The position numbers and the translations under genes were made by a program. A DNA stretch of 17,611 bases, taken from Bacteroidota bacterium. Its GTDB lineage: Bacteria > Bacteroidota > Bacteroidia > Bacteroidales > Prolixibacteraceae. The stretch covers positions 1 through 17,611 of the forward strand of contig JAUZOB010000029.1 in assembly GCA_030706665.1 (NCBI GenBank), given 5' to 3'. Shown here piece by piece: positions 7,439 to 16,452 of the stretch. How positions within the stretch are numbered: the first letter of the stretch is position 1; each line of letters begins with the position of its first letter. The notes under the pieces are model-generated. The model was given only the letters and a program-made list of their open reading frames with translations. It searched no databases and was not told the DNA's origin.

Positions 7439-10312
7439 TTATTTCGATGCACCTCTCCAGGTATATTTAAAATTACCGGTTCCTACATCTTCCCGGTGAC
7501 CATCAGGTAAGATGATCGTTGCCCTGGTACCTGCCGGAACTGTAAACTGAGCAGTATAGGTGCCATCACCGTTTTTATCCCAACGGGACCGGATCAGTCC
7601 GTATGGAGAACGATGCTCTGCCTTAACCCATTTCAGATCACCTGCAGGCATCGGTCGCAAAATAAAATGTTTAAATCCCGGACTTGCAGGGTCAATTTGA
7701 ATTCCTGCCAGATAACTATAAAACCATCCGCTTATATCCCCAAACATGATATGATTCTGCGAAGCATGACCATCCCAATTTTCACTCAGGGTAGTTGGTT
7801 CAACGGCTAACATTGATCCATAGCCCGGTGCCGTTTTTTGCTGTAAAACACGCCAGGCTTGCTCATGATAGCCATATTGGGAAAGCATTCTAAAGAGCGC
7901 TTTTGATCCTAAAATACCAACATCTACGTGATCGTTGGCATTAGTTACAGCTTCTGACAATTTTTTAGCTGCAGCAGTTCTTAGTTTTTCCGGCAATATC
8001 TCAAAATACAACGCAAGCGCTTGTGCACTCTGTGAACCTTTGCCCACGTTTCCATCCTGACTTACATAACCCTTATTGAATGCCTGAAAGACCTGCGCCG
8101 CATATTCTTTATAGCGTATCGCATCGTCCTTTTTATCCATCAATTCAGCCATTTTTGACAAACGAATAAGAGCCCCATAAAAAAAGCAGGTTGAGGTAAT
8201 TTCTTTCGGAGTTATCGTCTTTGCCGGACACCAATCACTAACTCCACAATCAATAATACGGTTGCTATTCCTATTAAAATAAAAATTAGCCCAACGACAC
8301 ATCATCGGATAGGACTTTTGTACTATTGCTTTATTTCCTGTATAGATATAAACTGTCCATGGAATAATTATATTGGCTACGTCCCAGTCAAACTCATCAC
8401 CAGACCAGCCAGGTGACGGAATAACGGCTTTTAATAGTCCCGCCTCATTCTGGACATCTGCAAAATCTCCCATCCACTTTTCATATCCTGCGCGATTATC
8501 CCAATTCAACATTGCTTGCTCTACCGCCAAATGTGCGTCACCGGTCCATCCCTTTTTTTCTCGTGTTGGACAATCGGTCGGGAATCCATGAAAATTGCAT
8601 CTGTAACTTTGCAAAACTGCATTTTGCACCTGATTTACAAAGCTATCGGAGCATTCAAACGTACCAACCGAATTAAAATCGGTATGTACAAGTCGTCCAT
8701 CCAAATCAGATAATGTAGGTTTTTGAGTTAAGCCTTCCACTTCGACATACCGAAAGCCATGATAAGTGAAACGTGGCTCCCACTCTTCCATTTCTTTGCC
8801 TTTTAACACATATCGGTCTTCCTGATACCAACCTGTCCAAACGAATTCGCCCATACTCTTGTCCAGACGATTATCGTTTATCCGTTCACTGTAAGATAAC
8901 CGAATCATCTGCCCTGGCTTCCCTTTCACACGAATACGTGCCCAACCAGATATATTTTGTCCTAAATCAAAAAGATAAACACCAGGGCGGATTTCCGATA
9001 TACTGACGGGTTTAACTGTTCTGGTAACACGTATTGGAGCCATCTTTTGTAAGGTAAGGACTCCACCCGGAGGGCTCATCTCTTCAGCCGAATTCCATTT
9101 TGATTCATCAAAATTCGGTTTTGCCCATCCATCTTGCTCCATCTGCGCATCGTACACTTCTCCACTCATAAAATCATCAGCCAAAACAGGGCTAAGATCG
9201 GCACGCCATGATGTATCTGAAACAACGGTTTTCTTTGTACCATCCGTATATTCCATCGTTAACGACAATAATAATTTCGGTCTGTCATGCCAAACAGCTT
9301 CATCGAAGTTCCAGGTTGTATGCACCGGGTGAGCAAACCATCCATTCCCCAACATAACTCCAATTGCATTCTTCCCCTGTTTCAACAACTTTGTTACATC
9401 ATGCTCTACATATAACACTGTTTTATCATATTGACTCGTCGCAGGATCTAAAACAGAATTACCAACACGTGTCCCATTAATATATACTTCGTGGCAACCC
9501 AAACCACTACTTTTTAGTATTACCTTTCGTAATTTTTTATTTACTGAAAATGTTTTCCGCAACATGGGTGAAGGTGCACTCTGATTTGAGCCCGGATAAT
9601 ATCCCTGAGTAAGTTCACCCCATGGTGCCATACCCACTGCCCCCAATTCAACAACAGGCTTCCAACCACTATCTTGACTTGTTAAGCTCAGCCAACTTTC
9701 ATCGTTTTCAGCTGTTCCCGTTCTCCAAACCGTATTGGACGCATCCAATGAAAACTCTGCTATACGACCATCGCTATACTCAACAATGATTTTCATAACC
9801 AGTCCTGCCGGACTTATTTCATTATTGATAACCTGTACATTAAAATTATTTTTACCTAATTTTAGATACTCGGTCACCTCACGCTCAACAACTTGCCCAC
9901 AGTGATCTGTTGGACAGATTTGATGTTTGTCCAGATAAACCCTGCAATGATCATCTGCCGAAACACTAAGCCATGCAGAACGAATTAATCCAAAATCGGG
10001 CACATCTATCGTACATCTAAACAAACGAATACCCGCAGGAGCTTCCCCCTTTTCATTTGTTTCACCTGTCCAAATCCATTTCTGATCTTTCCAATTCAAA
10101 TGACTTTCAGCCCCGGATTGCACGTTATATCGTTCAACTTTGGGATTATATCCTATCCATTTCGCCCCATGCCAATCATTTGAAGCAGAAAGACTATTAA
10201 ACATCATTAATAGGAATATATTCAAATATAATCTGATTCCATTTTTATTGTTTAATAATAAAAATGACATCAGAGAAAGATTCTTCTTAATAAACCTTTT
10301 TTTTTCGTTCAT
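7439..10312 (-). CDS. GH78 alpha-L-rhamnosidase with extra N-terminal beta-sandwich domain
   Basis: The protein has 957 residues. A hydrophobic stretch (about 28-43) ends at S-L-S-A-S, a plausible signal peptide with an unusually long n-region; M15 is an alternative start. A beta-rich domain (about 45-230) takes the place of the usual Fn3-like domain. It is followed by the rhamnosidase N domain (about 248-420), a concanavalin-like domain (about 430-545), the six-hairpin catalytic barrel (about 550-870) and a C-terminal beta domain. Catalytic motifs are intact: TDCPTREKKGWTGDA carries D580, E585 and D592, with the same spacing as D567, E572 and D579 of Bacillus BsRhaB. E844 in TTLSENW is the likely base, followed by NHIMFGD. 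It releases terminal alpha-L-rhamnose, presumably in the periplasm. It starts 11 bases after the GH2 stop, so the two are surely co-transcribed. Confidence 0.93.
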   Translation of the reverse strand: MNEKKRFIKKNLSLMSFLLLNNKNGIRLYLNIFLLMMFNSLSASNDWHGAKWIGYNPKVERYNVQSGAESHLNWKDQKWIWTGETNEKGEAPAGIRLFRCTIDVPDFGLIRSAWLSVSADDHCRVYLDKHQICPTDHCGQVVEREVTEYLKLGKNNFNVQVINNEISPAGLVMKIIVEYSDGRIAEFSLDASNTVWRTGTAENDESWLSLTSQDSGWKPVVELGAVGMAPWGELTQGYYPGSNQSAPSPMLRKTFSVNKKLRKVILKSSGLGCHEVYINGTRVGNSVLDPATSQYDKTVLYVEHDVTKLLKQGKNAIGVMLGNGWFAHPVHTTWNFDEAVWHDRPKLLLSLTMEYTDGTKKTVVSDTSWRADLSPVLADDFMSGEVYDAQMEQDGWAKPNFDESKWNSAEEMSPPGGVLTLQKMAPIRVTRTVKPVSISEIRPGVYLFDLGQNISGWARIRVKGKPGQMIRLSYSERINDNRLDKSMGEFVWTGWYQEDRYVLKGKEMEEWEPRFTYHGFRYVEVEGLTQKPTLSDLDGRLVHTDFNSVGTFECSDSFVNQVQNAVLQSYRCNFHGFPTDCPTREKKGWTGDAHLAVEQAMLNWDNRAGYEKWMGDFADVQNEAGLLKAVIPSPGWSGDEFDWDVANIIIPWTVYIYTGNKAIVQKSYPMMCRWANFYFNRNSNRIIDCGVSDWCPAKTITPKEITSTCFFYGALIRLSKMAELMDKKDDAIRYKEYAAQVFQAFNKGYVSQDGNVGKGSQSAQALALYFEILPEKLRTAAAKKLSEAVTNANDHVDVGILGSKALFRMLSQYGYHEQAWRVLQQKTAPGYGSMLAVEPTTLSENWDGHASQNHIMFGDISGWFYSYLAGIQIDPASPGFKHFILRPMPAGDLKWVKAEHRSPYGLIRSRWDKNGDGTYTAQFTVPAGTRATIILPDGHREDVGTGNFKYTWRGASK

Positions 10313-10323
10313 GTTTCAATGTT

Positions 10324-13300
10324 TTAAAAACCCGTAAAGCCGAAGTTGAGTGATTTGATTTTATTTCTGACATACGATGATATCTCGCCAGATTCAGGCA
10401 GATAAGGACAAATGCTAAAAGAAATATTTGCCGGTTTGAACGGGATATAATACTGTGACAATGGATCGGGACCGCAACTGGCATTTCCTACTCCCCACTG
10501 GGCATAATCCAAACTGAGTACAGTTTCTTTGAGAGGTACTAATTCATATTTGTGTTGCGCTGCCCTGATTTGCTGATCGGTAAAATGCAAGGCAGTGAAA
10601 CTGAGTTGACTATTCGCCACAATTACTATTCCCTTTTGAGATTTATCGCTTATTCTCACCCACCGAACATCTTCCCGGTTAGCCATCCCTTGAGGACGTT
10701 CGTAGGTTTCAGCCATTTGAGTAACCGTTCTACGATATATCCCAAACGCAGCCGATTCTTTCCGATCCGAATAATTTTCATGCGGTCCCCTGCCATACCA
10801 TTCCACATTTTCCATGCCTTCGGGTAAAGTCATTTGTAATCCCAGACGGGGAATATACATCCCGGTAGTGTCTGGATTAAAGGTCGCATCAACATGGATG
10901 ACTCCATTGCCCAGAATTGTATAATTCAGGCTCGTTGAAACCTTAAATCCTGAAGCAGTTACAGATTCAGTTACAGTTTTTATCTTTACTTTTTTCGAAT
11001 TTATCGTTTCGAAAGCAAAACTCTTCAGGGAATGCTGCAAGTGATCGTATCCGGCTTTTTCCCATTCGATAACCTCTCCTCGTTCCATGGTTCGGTCATT
11101 GTCAAGTTTTGCTCTGTATAGATTAAAGACCGGAGCTTTATCGGCACCATCAATCACTTTTTTGTTATTATAGCTAAGCATCGAAATCCGACCTGATGAT
11201 TTATCGAAGGAGACGGAGAAATTTTTATTGCAGATATTTACTTCCTGATTGTTCTCACTAACCGTTACGTTAGGTATTTCATTCTCAGCAATAACAGCTT
11301 TTGCAGGTGTATCAAAGTCGACAGGCATCTGACTCCAAGCTACAACATGGCCTTTGCGTGCCCATTCTGTATCTTTTGAAAGTAACAAAGAAACGGTTAG
11401 CCAGTATTCTGCTCCGGCTTTCAATTCAGGGTGTTTAAACGGAATGGAAATGCAGGACTTTTGGTTGGGTTGAAGATCAGGTGCCGGCATTCTTCCCGAC
11501 TGAATCATCTTTCCATCCTCTGCTAATGACCAGTTTATACTAAACTCTTTTAAATTCAGAAAATCATATTTATTTTCAATCAATACTTTCCCGTTGAGTA
11601 TATCCTGGGGTGTGATTTTCACGTATTGATAAACTTTTTTTACTTCCTCCAGTTCTGGTTTTACCTCCCGATATGAGTTTACAAGTCCTTTTATGCTGAA
11701 GCTTCCATCATTGGGTTTATCCCCGAAATCACCTCCATAGGCAATAAACGTTCCTCCATTTGATTTTCCCGGAATTGGTTTAATTACGCCTTGATCTACC
11801 CACTCCCAGATGCAACCGCCTATCAAGCGTTTGTGTGACTCGATGGTTTCCCAGTATTCTTTCAGATTTCCGACTGAATTTCCCATAGCATGAGCATATT
11901 CACACATAAAGAAGGGCTTTGGCGAATCCTTCTCTCCCTGACTTCGCAGATCTTTTACCGAAGGATACATACTCGATTCAATGTCGGCTACTTCATTTTG
12001 CCCTTCATAATGAATTGGCCTCGATTTATCAAGCGATAGAATCACCTGACGATTGTTGACAAAATTCGACCCTCCAAAAGATTCATTCCCCATGGACCAT
12101 ATGATTACTGAAGGATGATTTTTGTCTCGTTCAACCAGACGGACCATTCTGTCAGCATAAGCCGGTCTCCAGACAATATCAGTCGATAGTCGATCTCCAA
12201 CACCATGGGTTTCCAGATTCGCTTCATCAATCACATATAAACCATACTGATCGCATAGTTTATACCAGTACGGATCGTTCGGATAATGGCAGGTGCGAAC
12301 CGTATTAATGTTATACTGTTTCATCAATTGAATATCGCGGATCATTGATGCTACCGGCACAGCTTTCCCGAATTCAGGATGCACTTCGTGCCTGTTCACT
12401 CCCTTTAAGAGGATAGGTTCCCCATTCACCCACAGACGACTATCTTTTATTTCAACCTTTCTGAATCCAAATTTTGAACTAAGAATCTCTAATATCTCTC
12501 CCTTTTTATTTTTTAAAGTCAGGAGGACAGTGTAAAGATTAGGTGTCTCAGCTGACCATAATTTGGGATTCTTTACTTCACCTTCAAGATTATAATTTGC
12601 TTCTTGCTTGCCTTCCAATGGCATGACTTCTTTTGATGCAAAAATGTTATTATTAAGAAGTTTTCCATCTATTCCATATAAACTGATTTCAATTTTTGAA
12701 ACTTCTGAGCGTTTCCCATTATAATTTTTTACTGCAACCTTGGTTTTAAAGGTGGCCGATTTAAAATCATTAGCCAGAACTGACTGAGTGAAATAATCGC
12801 GGATATGGACTTTGGGTGTTGCATATAGGCTAACATTGCGGTGAATGCCACTGAAACGGAACATATCCTGATCTTCCAGATATGAACCATCGCTCCATTT
12901 GTAGACCTCAACAGCTACCATATTTTTGCCCGGCTTCACATATTTAGTGATATTGAATTCGGCTGGATTAAAGCTACTTTCACTGTAACCGACTTTTTGA
13001 CCGTTAATCCAGACATACATGGCACTTATTACACCATCAAAGTTGATGAAGATCTCTTTCCCCTCCCAATTTGCAGGAAGATAGAAATCGCGACGGTAAG
13101 AACTCACCGGATTTGGTTCTTTGGCAGTCGTCCAGTCGGCTGGCACTTTGCCCATTACCTTGGGGGGATCGTTCTTAAAAGGATACTCAATATTGGTGTA
13201 GATAGGAGTGCCATATCCATACATTTCCACATTGGAAGGCACAGGAATGGTTTTCCAGTTCGCAACATTGTAATTGGTTTTATAAAAATCGGCAGGTCGA

Positions 13301-13539
13301 TCTGAAGGCTGTTTCACCCAGTTGAATCTCCATATTCCATTTAGAGATAAATAGTAAGGGGAATTCGTTGGATTATCCTTCAATGCCTGCCGTATCGTTG
13401 AATAGGGAGTATAAGTACAGTGAGCATCTTCTTTATTTATACCAAAAACCCTTTCATTTTCCCAATCGTTTATCTGGGCATTCAATTGATTGATCCCAAA
13501 GAATAAGCCCAATAAAGTCACTATAATATATCGAAACAT
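10324..13539 (-). CDS. GH2 beta-galactosidase-like enzyme (LacZ-type, five-domain)
   Basis: The protein has 1071 residues and a signal peptide (about 1-21, cut near L-N-A-Q), so it is exported, unlike E. coli LacZ. Domains run in LacZ order: sugar-binding domain (about 45-240), immunoglobulin-like domain (about 245-360), TIM barrel (about 362-640), and the C-terminal Bgal domains including GRGPHENYSDR (about 920-930). Acid/base E486 is in IIWSMGNES and nucleophile E547 in FFMCEYAHAMGN, matching E461 and E537 of LacZ. NRHEVHPEFG and RTCHYPNDP are also typical. In the C-terminal loop, LacZ has Trp999 in D-D-S-W; here the segment reads VGNASCGPDP, with Cys in that place. That change is common in Bacteroidota homologues as far as I recall, and points to a glycan rather than lactose as substrate. 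It is followed after 11 bases by GH78 and preceded by a 100-base spacer. Confidence 0.92.
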   Translation of the reverse strand: MFRYIIVTLLGLFFGINQLNAQINDWENERVFGINKEDAHCTYTPYSTIRQALKDNPTNSPYYLSLNGIWRFNWVKQPSDRPADFYKTNYNVANWKTIPVPSNVEMYGYGTPIYTNIEYPFKNDPPKVMGKVPADWTTAKEPNPVSSYRRDFYLPANWEGKEIFINFDGVISAMYVWINGQKVGYSESSFNPAEFNITKYVKPGKNMVAVEVYKWSDGSYLEDQDMFRFSGIHRNVSLYATPKVHIRDYFTQSVLANDFKSATFKTKVAVKNYNGKRSEVSKIEISLYGIDGKLLNNNIFASKEVMPLEGKQEANYNLEGEVKNPKLWSAETPNLYTVLLTLKNKKGEILEILSSKFGFRKVEIKDSRLWVNGEPILLKGVNRHEVHPEFGKAVPVASMIRDIQLMKQYNINTVRTCHYPNDPYWYKLCDQYGLYVIDEANLETHGVGDRLSTDIVWRPAYADRMVRLVERDKNHPSVIIWSMGNESFGGSNFVNNRQVILSLDKSRPIHYEGQNEVADIESSMYPSVKDLRSQGEKDSPKPFFMCEYAHAMGNSVGNLKEYWETIESHKRLIGGCIWEWVDQGVIKPIPGKSNGGTFIAYGGDFGDKPNDGSFSIKGLVNSYREVKPELEEVKKVYQYVKITPQDILNGKVLIENKYDFLNLKEFSINWSLAEDGKMIQSGRMPAPDLQPNQKSCISIPFKHPELKAGAEYWLTVSLLLSKDTEWARKGHVVAWSQMPVDFDTPAKAVIAENEIPNVTVSENNQEVNICNKNFSVSFDKSSGRISMLSYNNKKVIDGADKAPVFNLYRAKLDNDRTMERGEVIEWEKAGYDHLQHSLKSFAFETINSKKVKIKTVTESVTASGFKVSTSLNYTILGNGVIHVDATFNPDTTGMYIPRLGLQMTLPEGMENVEWYGRGPHENYSDRKESAAFGIYRRTVTQMAETYERPQGMANREDVRWVRISDKSQKGIVIVANSQLSFTALHFTDQQIRAAQHKYELVPLKETVLSLDYAQWGVGNASCGPDPLSQYYIPFKPANISFSICPYLPESGEISSYVRNKIKSLNFGFTGF

Positions 13540-13639
13540 GATTGTATTTTTTAGTTCCTCAATCGCAATACTTCAACTTCAACCTCAAACAAAGCAAAGA
13601 GATGATTTAGGATTGTAATCAATTAAATTAATCTATTAT

Positions 13640-16420
13640 TTACTGTTCGATGATAAACCGATAACTTCCTGATTTCAGACTTAAAACATTCAAACTGTTA
13701 TTGTTCTGAAGAACTTGAATAAATTGATTCCGAGACAATTCTTTATTTTTTTCCAGAATTTTACTTCCTTTCAAGGTAAGCCTGGCAGAACAGTTTGCAG
13801 GGATAGTAACCTGATAATCGATTTTAGTTCCTTTTCGTTTCCAGGATGACACGATTTTGCCATAAGCGCTATTGTGACTGCAATTAAACGAGTTAAGTCC
13901 TTTCACGAAGTGTGGTTCAAGCAGCACATTCCTGAATCCCGGATTTTCCCAATCTGCCTTTATCCCCCCCAGAGCTTTAAAGTACCATGCGCCTATCTCA
14001 CCAAACATGATGTGGTTTCTTGAAAGATCGGATTGAGCTTCGATTCGCCAGTTCTCGAACAAAGTTGTTGCTCCATTTTTGATCCAGTATCCCCATGACG
14101 GATAATCTTCCTGAGCAGCCACTTCATATGCCAGATCAGCATATCCGTTTTCACTCAAAGCATTCAAGATTGTTTTACTTCCCAGCAATCCGACATCAAT
14201 ATGCCTGTTATCAGAGATAACCCGTTTGGCCAGATTTTCAGATACCTTTGCACGCAAATCTTCCGGAACAATTCCCCAGAAAAGAGGAGCACTTAGTTCA
14301 GTTTGAAATCCTGAACCATAAATACAAGTTTCTTTGTTTAAATATTTGTCGTTTATTGATTTTGCAATTTTTTCTGCAAGTGCAGAATAATTACGAAAAT
14401 CAGACTCTTTCCCGAGGATCTTGGCTGCTTTTCCTAAAATGGAAGCATCTACATAGTAGTAAATCGAAGAAGTCAGCTCTTTGGGACCAAACGATTTTAC
14501 AGGGACCCAATCGCCAAGTCCCCAATCGATTAAACCATTTGGGCTCATTTCTGTAATGTGGTCAACATAACGTTTGATGTTTTCGTAGCAATCATCCAAC
14601 AGTTTTGGATCACCATAAAACTGATAGATATTCCATGGTATGATAGCAATGGAACTTGTCCAATCCGGCCCGTTTCCCCAGATATACCCCCATCCGCAAG
14701 TAGGGATAATCGATGGTAAAATCCCGTTTGGCTGCTGTTCATCGCGATGATCGGCCATCCACTTTTCGTAAATGGTAATTGCATCGAAATTGTACAAACC
14801 CGTTTCGCTGGCAATGTGCGCATCACCTGTCCAGCCATTCTTTTCGCGTTGTGGACAATCAGTCGGATATCCAAAAAGGTTCGACAAATAAGAATTATTG
14901 GTTGCAGACCAAAGTTTATTCAGTGTTGGATTAGAACTGGAAAGCTGACCGACTGCCGGCACATCGCTGTGCATGAACAATCCGGTAAGACTTTCTTTTG
15001 TCAATTCTATAGGGCGGTCGCTGATTACTTCTACATACTGAAAACCTTTATAGTTGAAATGGGGGACAAAAGTCTCAACTCCATTGCCGCACAGAATAAA
15101 CAGATCGTTTTGATACGGATCTGTATTATCAGTAGGATGATAGTGAACATTAATATTCGACTGATCGACAATCCCGTCTTTACTCAAAAGTTCACCATGT
15201 TTGAGGCGTAGAGAGGTACCGCTTTCTCCCTTCACCCGAAGCCGGCATACACCTGAAATATTCCGGCCCAGATCAAAAACATACTTTTGATTACTAATCT
15301 TATTCATGCTAACAGGCGTTATTTCTTCCACTTCACGGATCGGATGCATAACCTGCGCTACAATATTTGATGAAGGAGACTCAACCCGAATAGCATTTGT
15401 CCACTTCGAATCGTCGAAGCCCGGACGGGTCCAACCTTGTTGATTCAACCTCTCGTCATGATATTCTCCGGTATAGATGCTATTGAAAATTACCGGACTA
15501 AGGGACGTTTTCCAATCTTCTCCGGAGGAGATGATTTCTTCCTTACCATTCATGTAAGTAATTCTCAGATTGAGACAAAATTTTGGACGGGCACGCCACG
15601 GTGCTTTATTAAAATCCCATGATGATGAAGATTGATGATTGTACCAGCCATTCCCGAGCAAAACACCAACGACCACAGGACTAGAATTAACCATTGATGT
15701 AATATCATAAGTAACATATAAATTCCGTTTATCGAACCGGGTATATGCCGGATCGAGCCGGTGATTTCCGACTCGTAGTCCATTCACATAAAGTTCATAT
15801 AAACCTGCTGCAACTATGTACACCCGGGCACTTTTAATTCTCCCTGAAGGCTCAAATTGCTTCCGGAAATAGGGGGCTGGCTTTAAACTGATATCTTCTG
15901 AATCTGATATCCACGAACCTTTCCAATTATCCTGCTCCATCATTCCGGTTTCGAAGGAAGCTACTTTTGCCAACTTGCTTTTTTTGTTCTTTTCATTCCA
16001 AATTCTTACGGTCCAGAAATATCTTGTAAATGGTTTCAATTTTACTCCATTATAAGTTACAAGCATTTCTGTACTTTCCTTTTTTTGCGAATTCCATACA
16101 TTGCCATCTCCTTGGGAAACATGAGTTGAATCAGTTCCTACAATTACCTGATAAGCTTTTTGTAATGCACCTCGTCGGTTATCTTCCAGAATCCATCTTA
16201 AACGGGGCGAAGGAGCATCTATCCCTATTGGGTTCACCATGTACTCACACATTAAACGGCTTGGAGACAATTGATTTGCATGGATCTGAAAGGAAAGCAA
16301 ATAAAATAGCAGAAAGCTGAAAAGCTTATATATTTTTCTATCAAAATGAATCGTTATCCTTTTTGTGGAAAAGATAGCCCATTGGGTTTTTACAAGGTCT
16401 AATCCTATAATCTGTCTCAT
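13640..16420 (-). CDS. GH78 alpha-L-rhamnosidase with canonical Fn3-like N-terminal domain
   Basis: Counted from the ATG at 16420-16418 the protein has 926 residues; the frame also allows a TTG at 16456 that overlaps the GH92 stop, but no typical signal peptide starts from it. The hydrophobic stretch L-F-S-F-L-L-F-Y-L-L-S-F-Q-I-H-A (33-48) looks like the signal core, after a long basic n-region. An Fn3-like domain (about 50-160, with PIGIDAPSPRLRW) precedes the rhamnosidase N domain (about 165-350), a beta-sandwich, the six-hairpin barrel (about 490-830) and a C-terminal beta domain. TDCPQREKNGWTGDA holds D521, E526 and D533; E789 in TTLFENW is the likely base and H803 lies in RNHIMFGE. All expected catalytic residues are kept. 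It starts 32 bases after the GH92 stop. It differs from the other GH78 in domain content, so the pair probably acts on different linkages. Confidence 0.92.
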   Translation of the reverse strand: MRQIIGLDLVKTQWAIFSTKRITIHFDRKIYKLFSFLLFYLLSFQIHANQLSPSRLMCEYMVNPIGIDAPSPRLRWILEDNRRGALQKAYQVIVGTDSTHVSQGDGNVWNSQKKESTEMLVTYNGVKLKPFTRYFWTVRIWNEKNKKSKLAKVASFETGMMEQDNWKGSWISDSEDISLKPAPYFRKQFEPSGRIKSARVYIVAAGLYELYVNGLRVGNHRLDPAYTRFDKRNLYVTYDITSMVNSSPVVVGVLLGNGWYNHQSSSSWDFNKAPWRARPKFCLNLRITYMNGKEEIISSGEDWKTSLSPVIFNSIYTGEYHDERLNQQGWTRPGFDDSKWTNAIRVESPSSNIVAQVMHPIREVEEITPVSMNKISNQKYVFDLGRNISGVCRLRVKGESGTSLRLKHGELLSKDGIVDQSNINVHYHPTDNTDPYQNDLFILCGNGVETFVPHFNYKGFQYVEVISDRPIELTKESLTGLFMHSDVPAVGQLSSSNPTLNKLWSATNNSYLSNLFGYPTDCPQREKNGWTGDAHIASETGLYNFDAITIYEKWMADHRDEQQPNGILPSIIPTCGWGYIWGNGPDWTSSIAIIPWNIYQFYGDPKLLDDCYENIKRYVDHITEMSPNGLIDWGLGDWVPVKSFGPKELTSSIYYYVDASILGKAAKILGKESDFRNYSALAEKIAKSINDKYLNKETCIYGSGFQTELSAPLFWGIVPEDLRAKVSENLAKRVISDNRHIDVGLLGSKTILNALSENGYADLAYEVAAQEDYPSWGYWIKNGATTLFENWRIEAQSDLSRNHIMFGEIGAWYFKALGGIKADWENPGFRNVLLEPHFVKGLNSFNCSHNSAYGKIVSSWKRKGTKIDYQVTIPANCSARLTLKGSKILEKNKELSRNQFIQVLQNNNSLNVLSLKSGSYRFIIEQ

Positions 16421-16452
16421 CGATTTTACTTTTATATTCAAAATAGTTTGGA

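Noticed and set aside
13540..13639. 100-base spacer before GH2 as a site for a separate promoter or terminator
   Set aside because: I found no convincing TAnnTTTG element and no stable hairpin there; only loosely repeated CTTCAAC-like units are visible.
14747..15211. Plus-strand frame of 154 codons, the longest on that strand
   Set aside because: It lies wholly antisense to the GH78 catalytic region, starts without a plausible promoter and has no recognisable motif.
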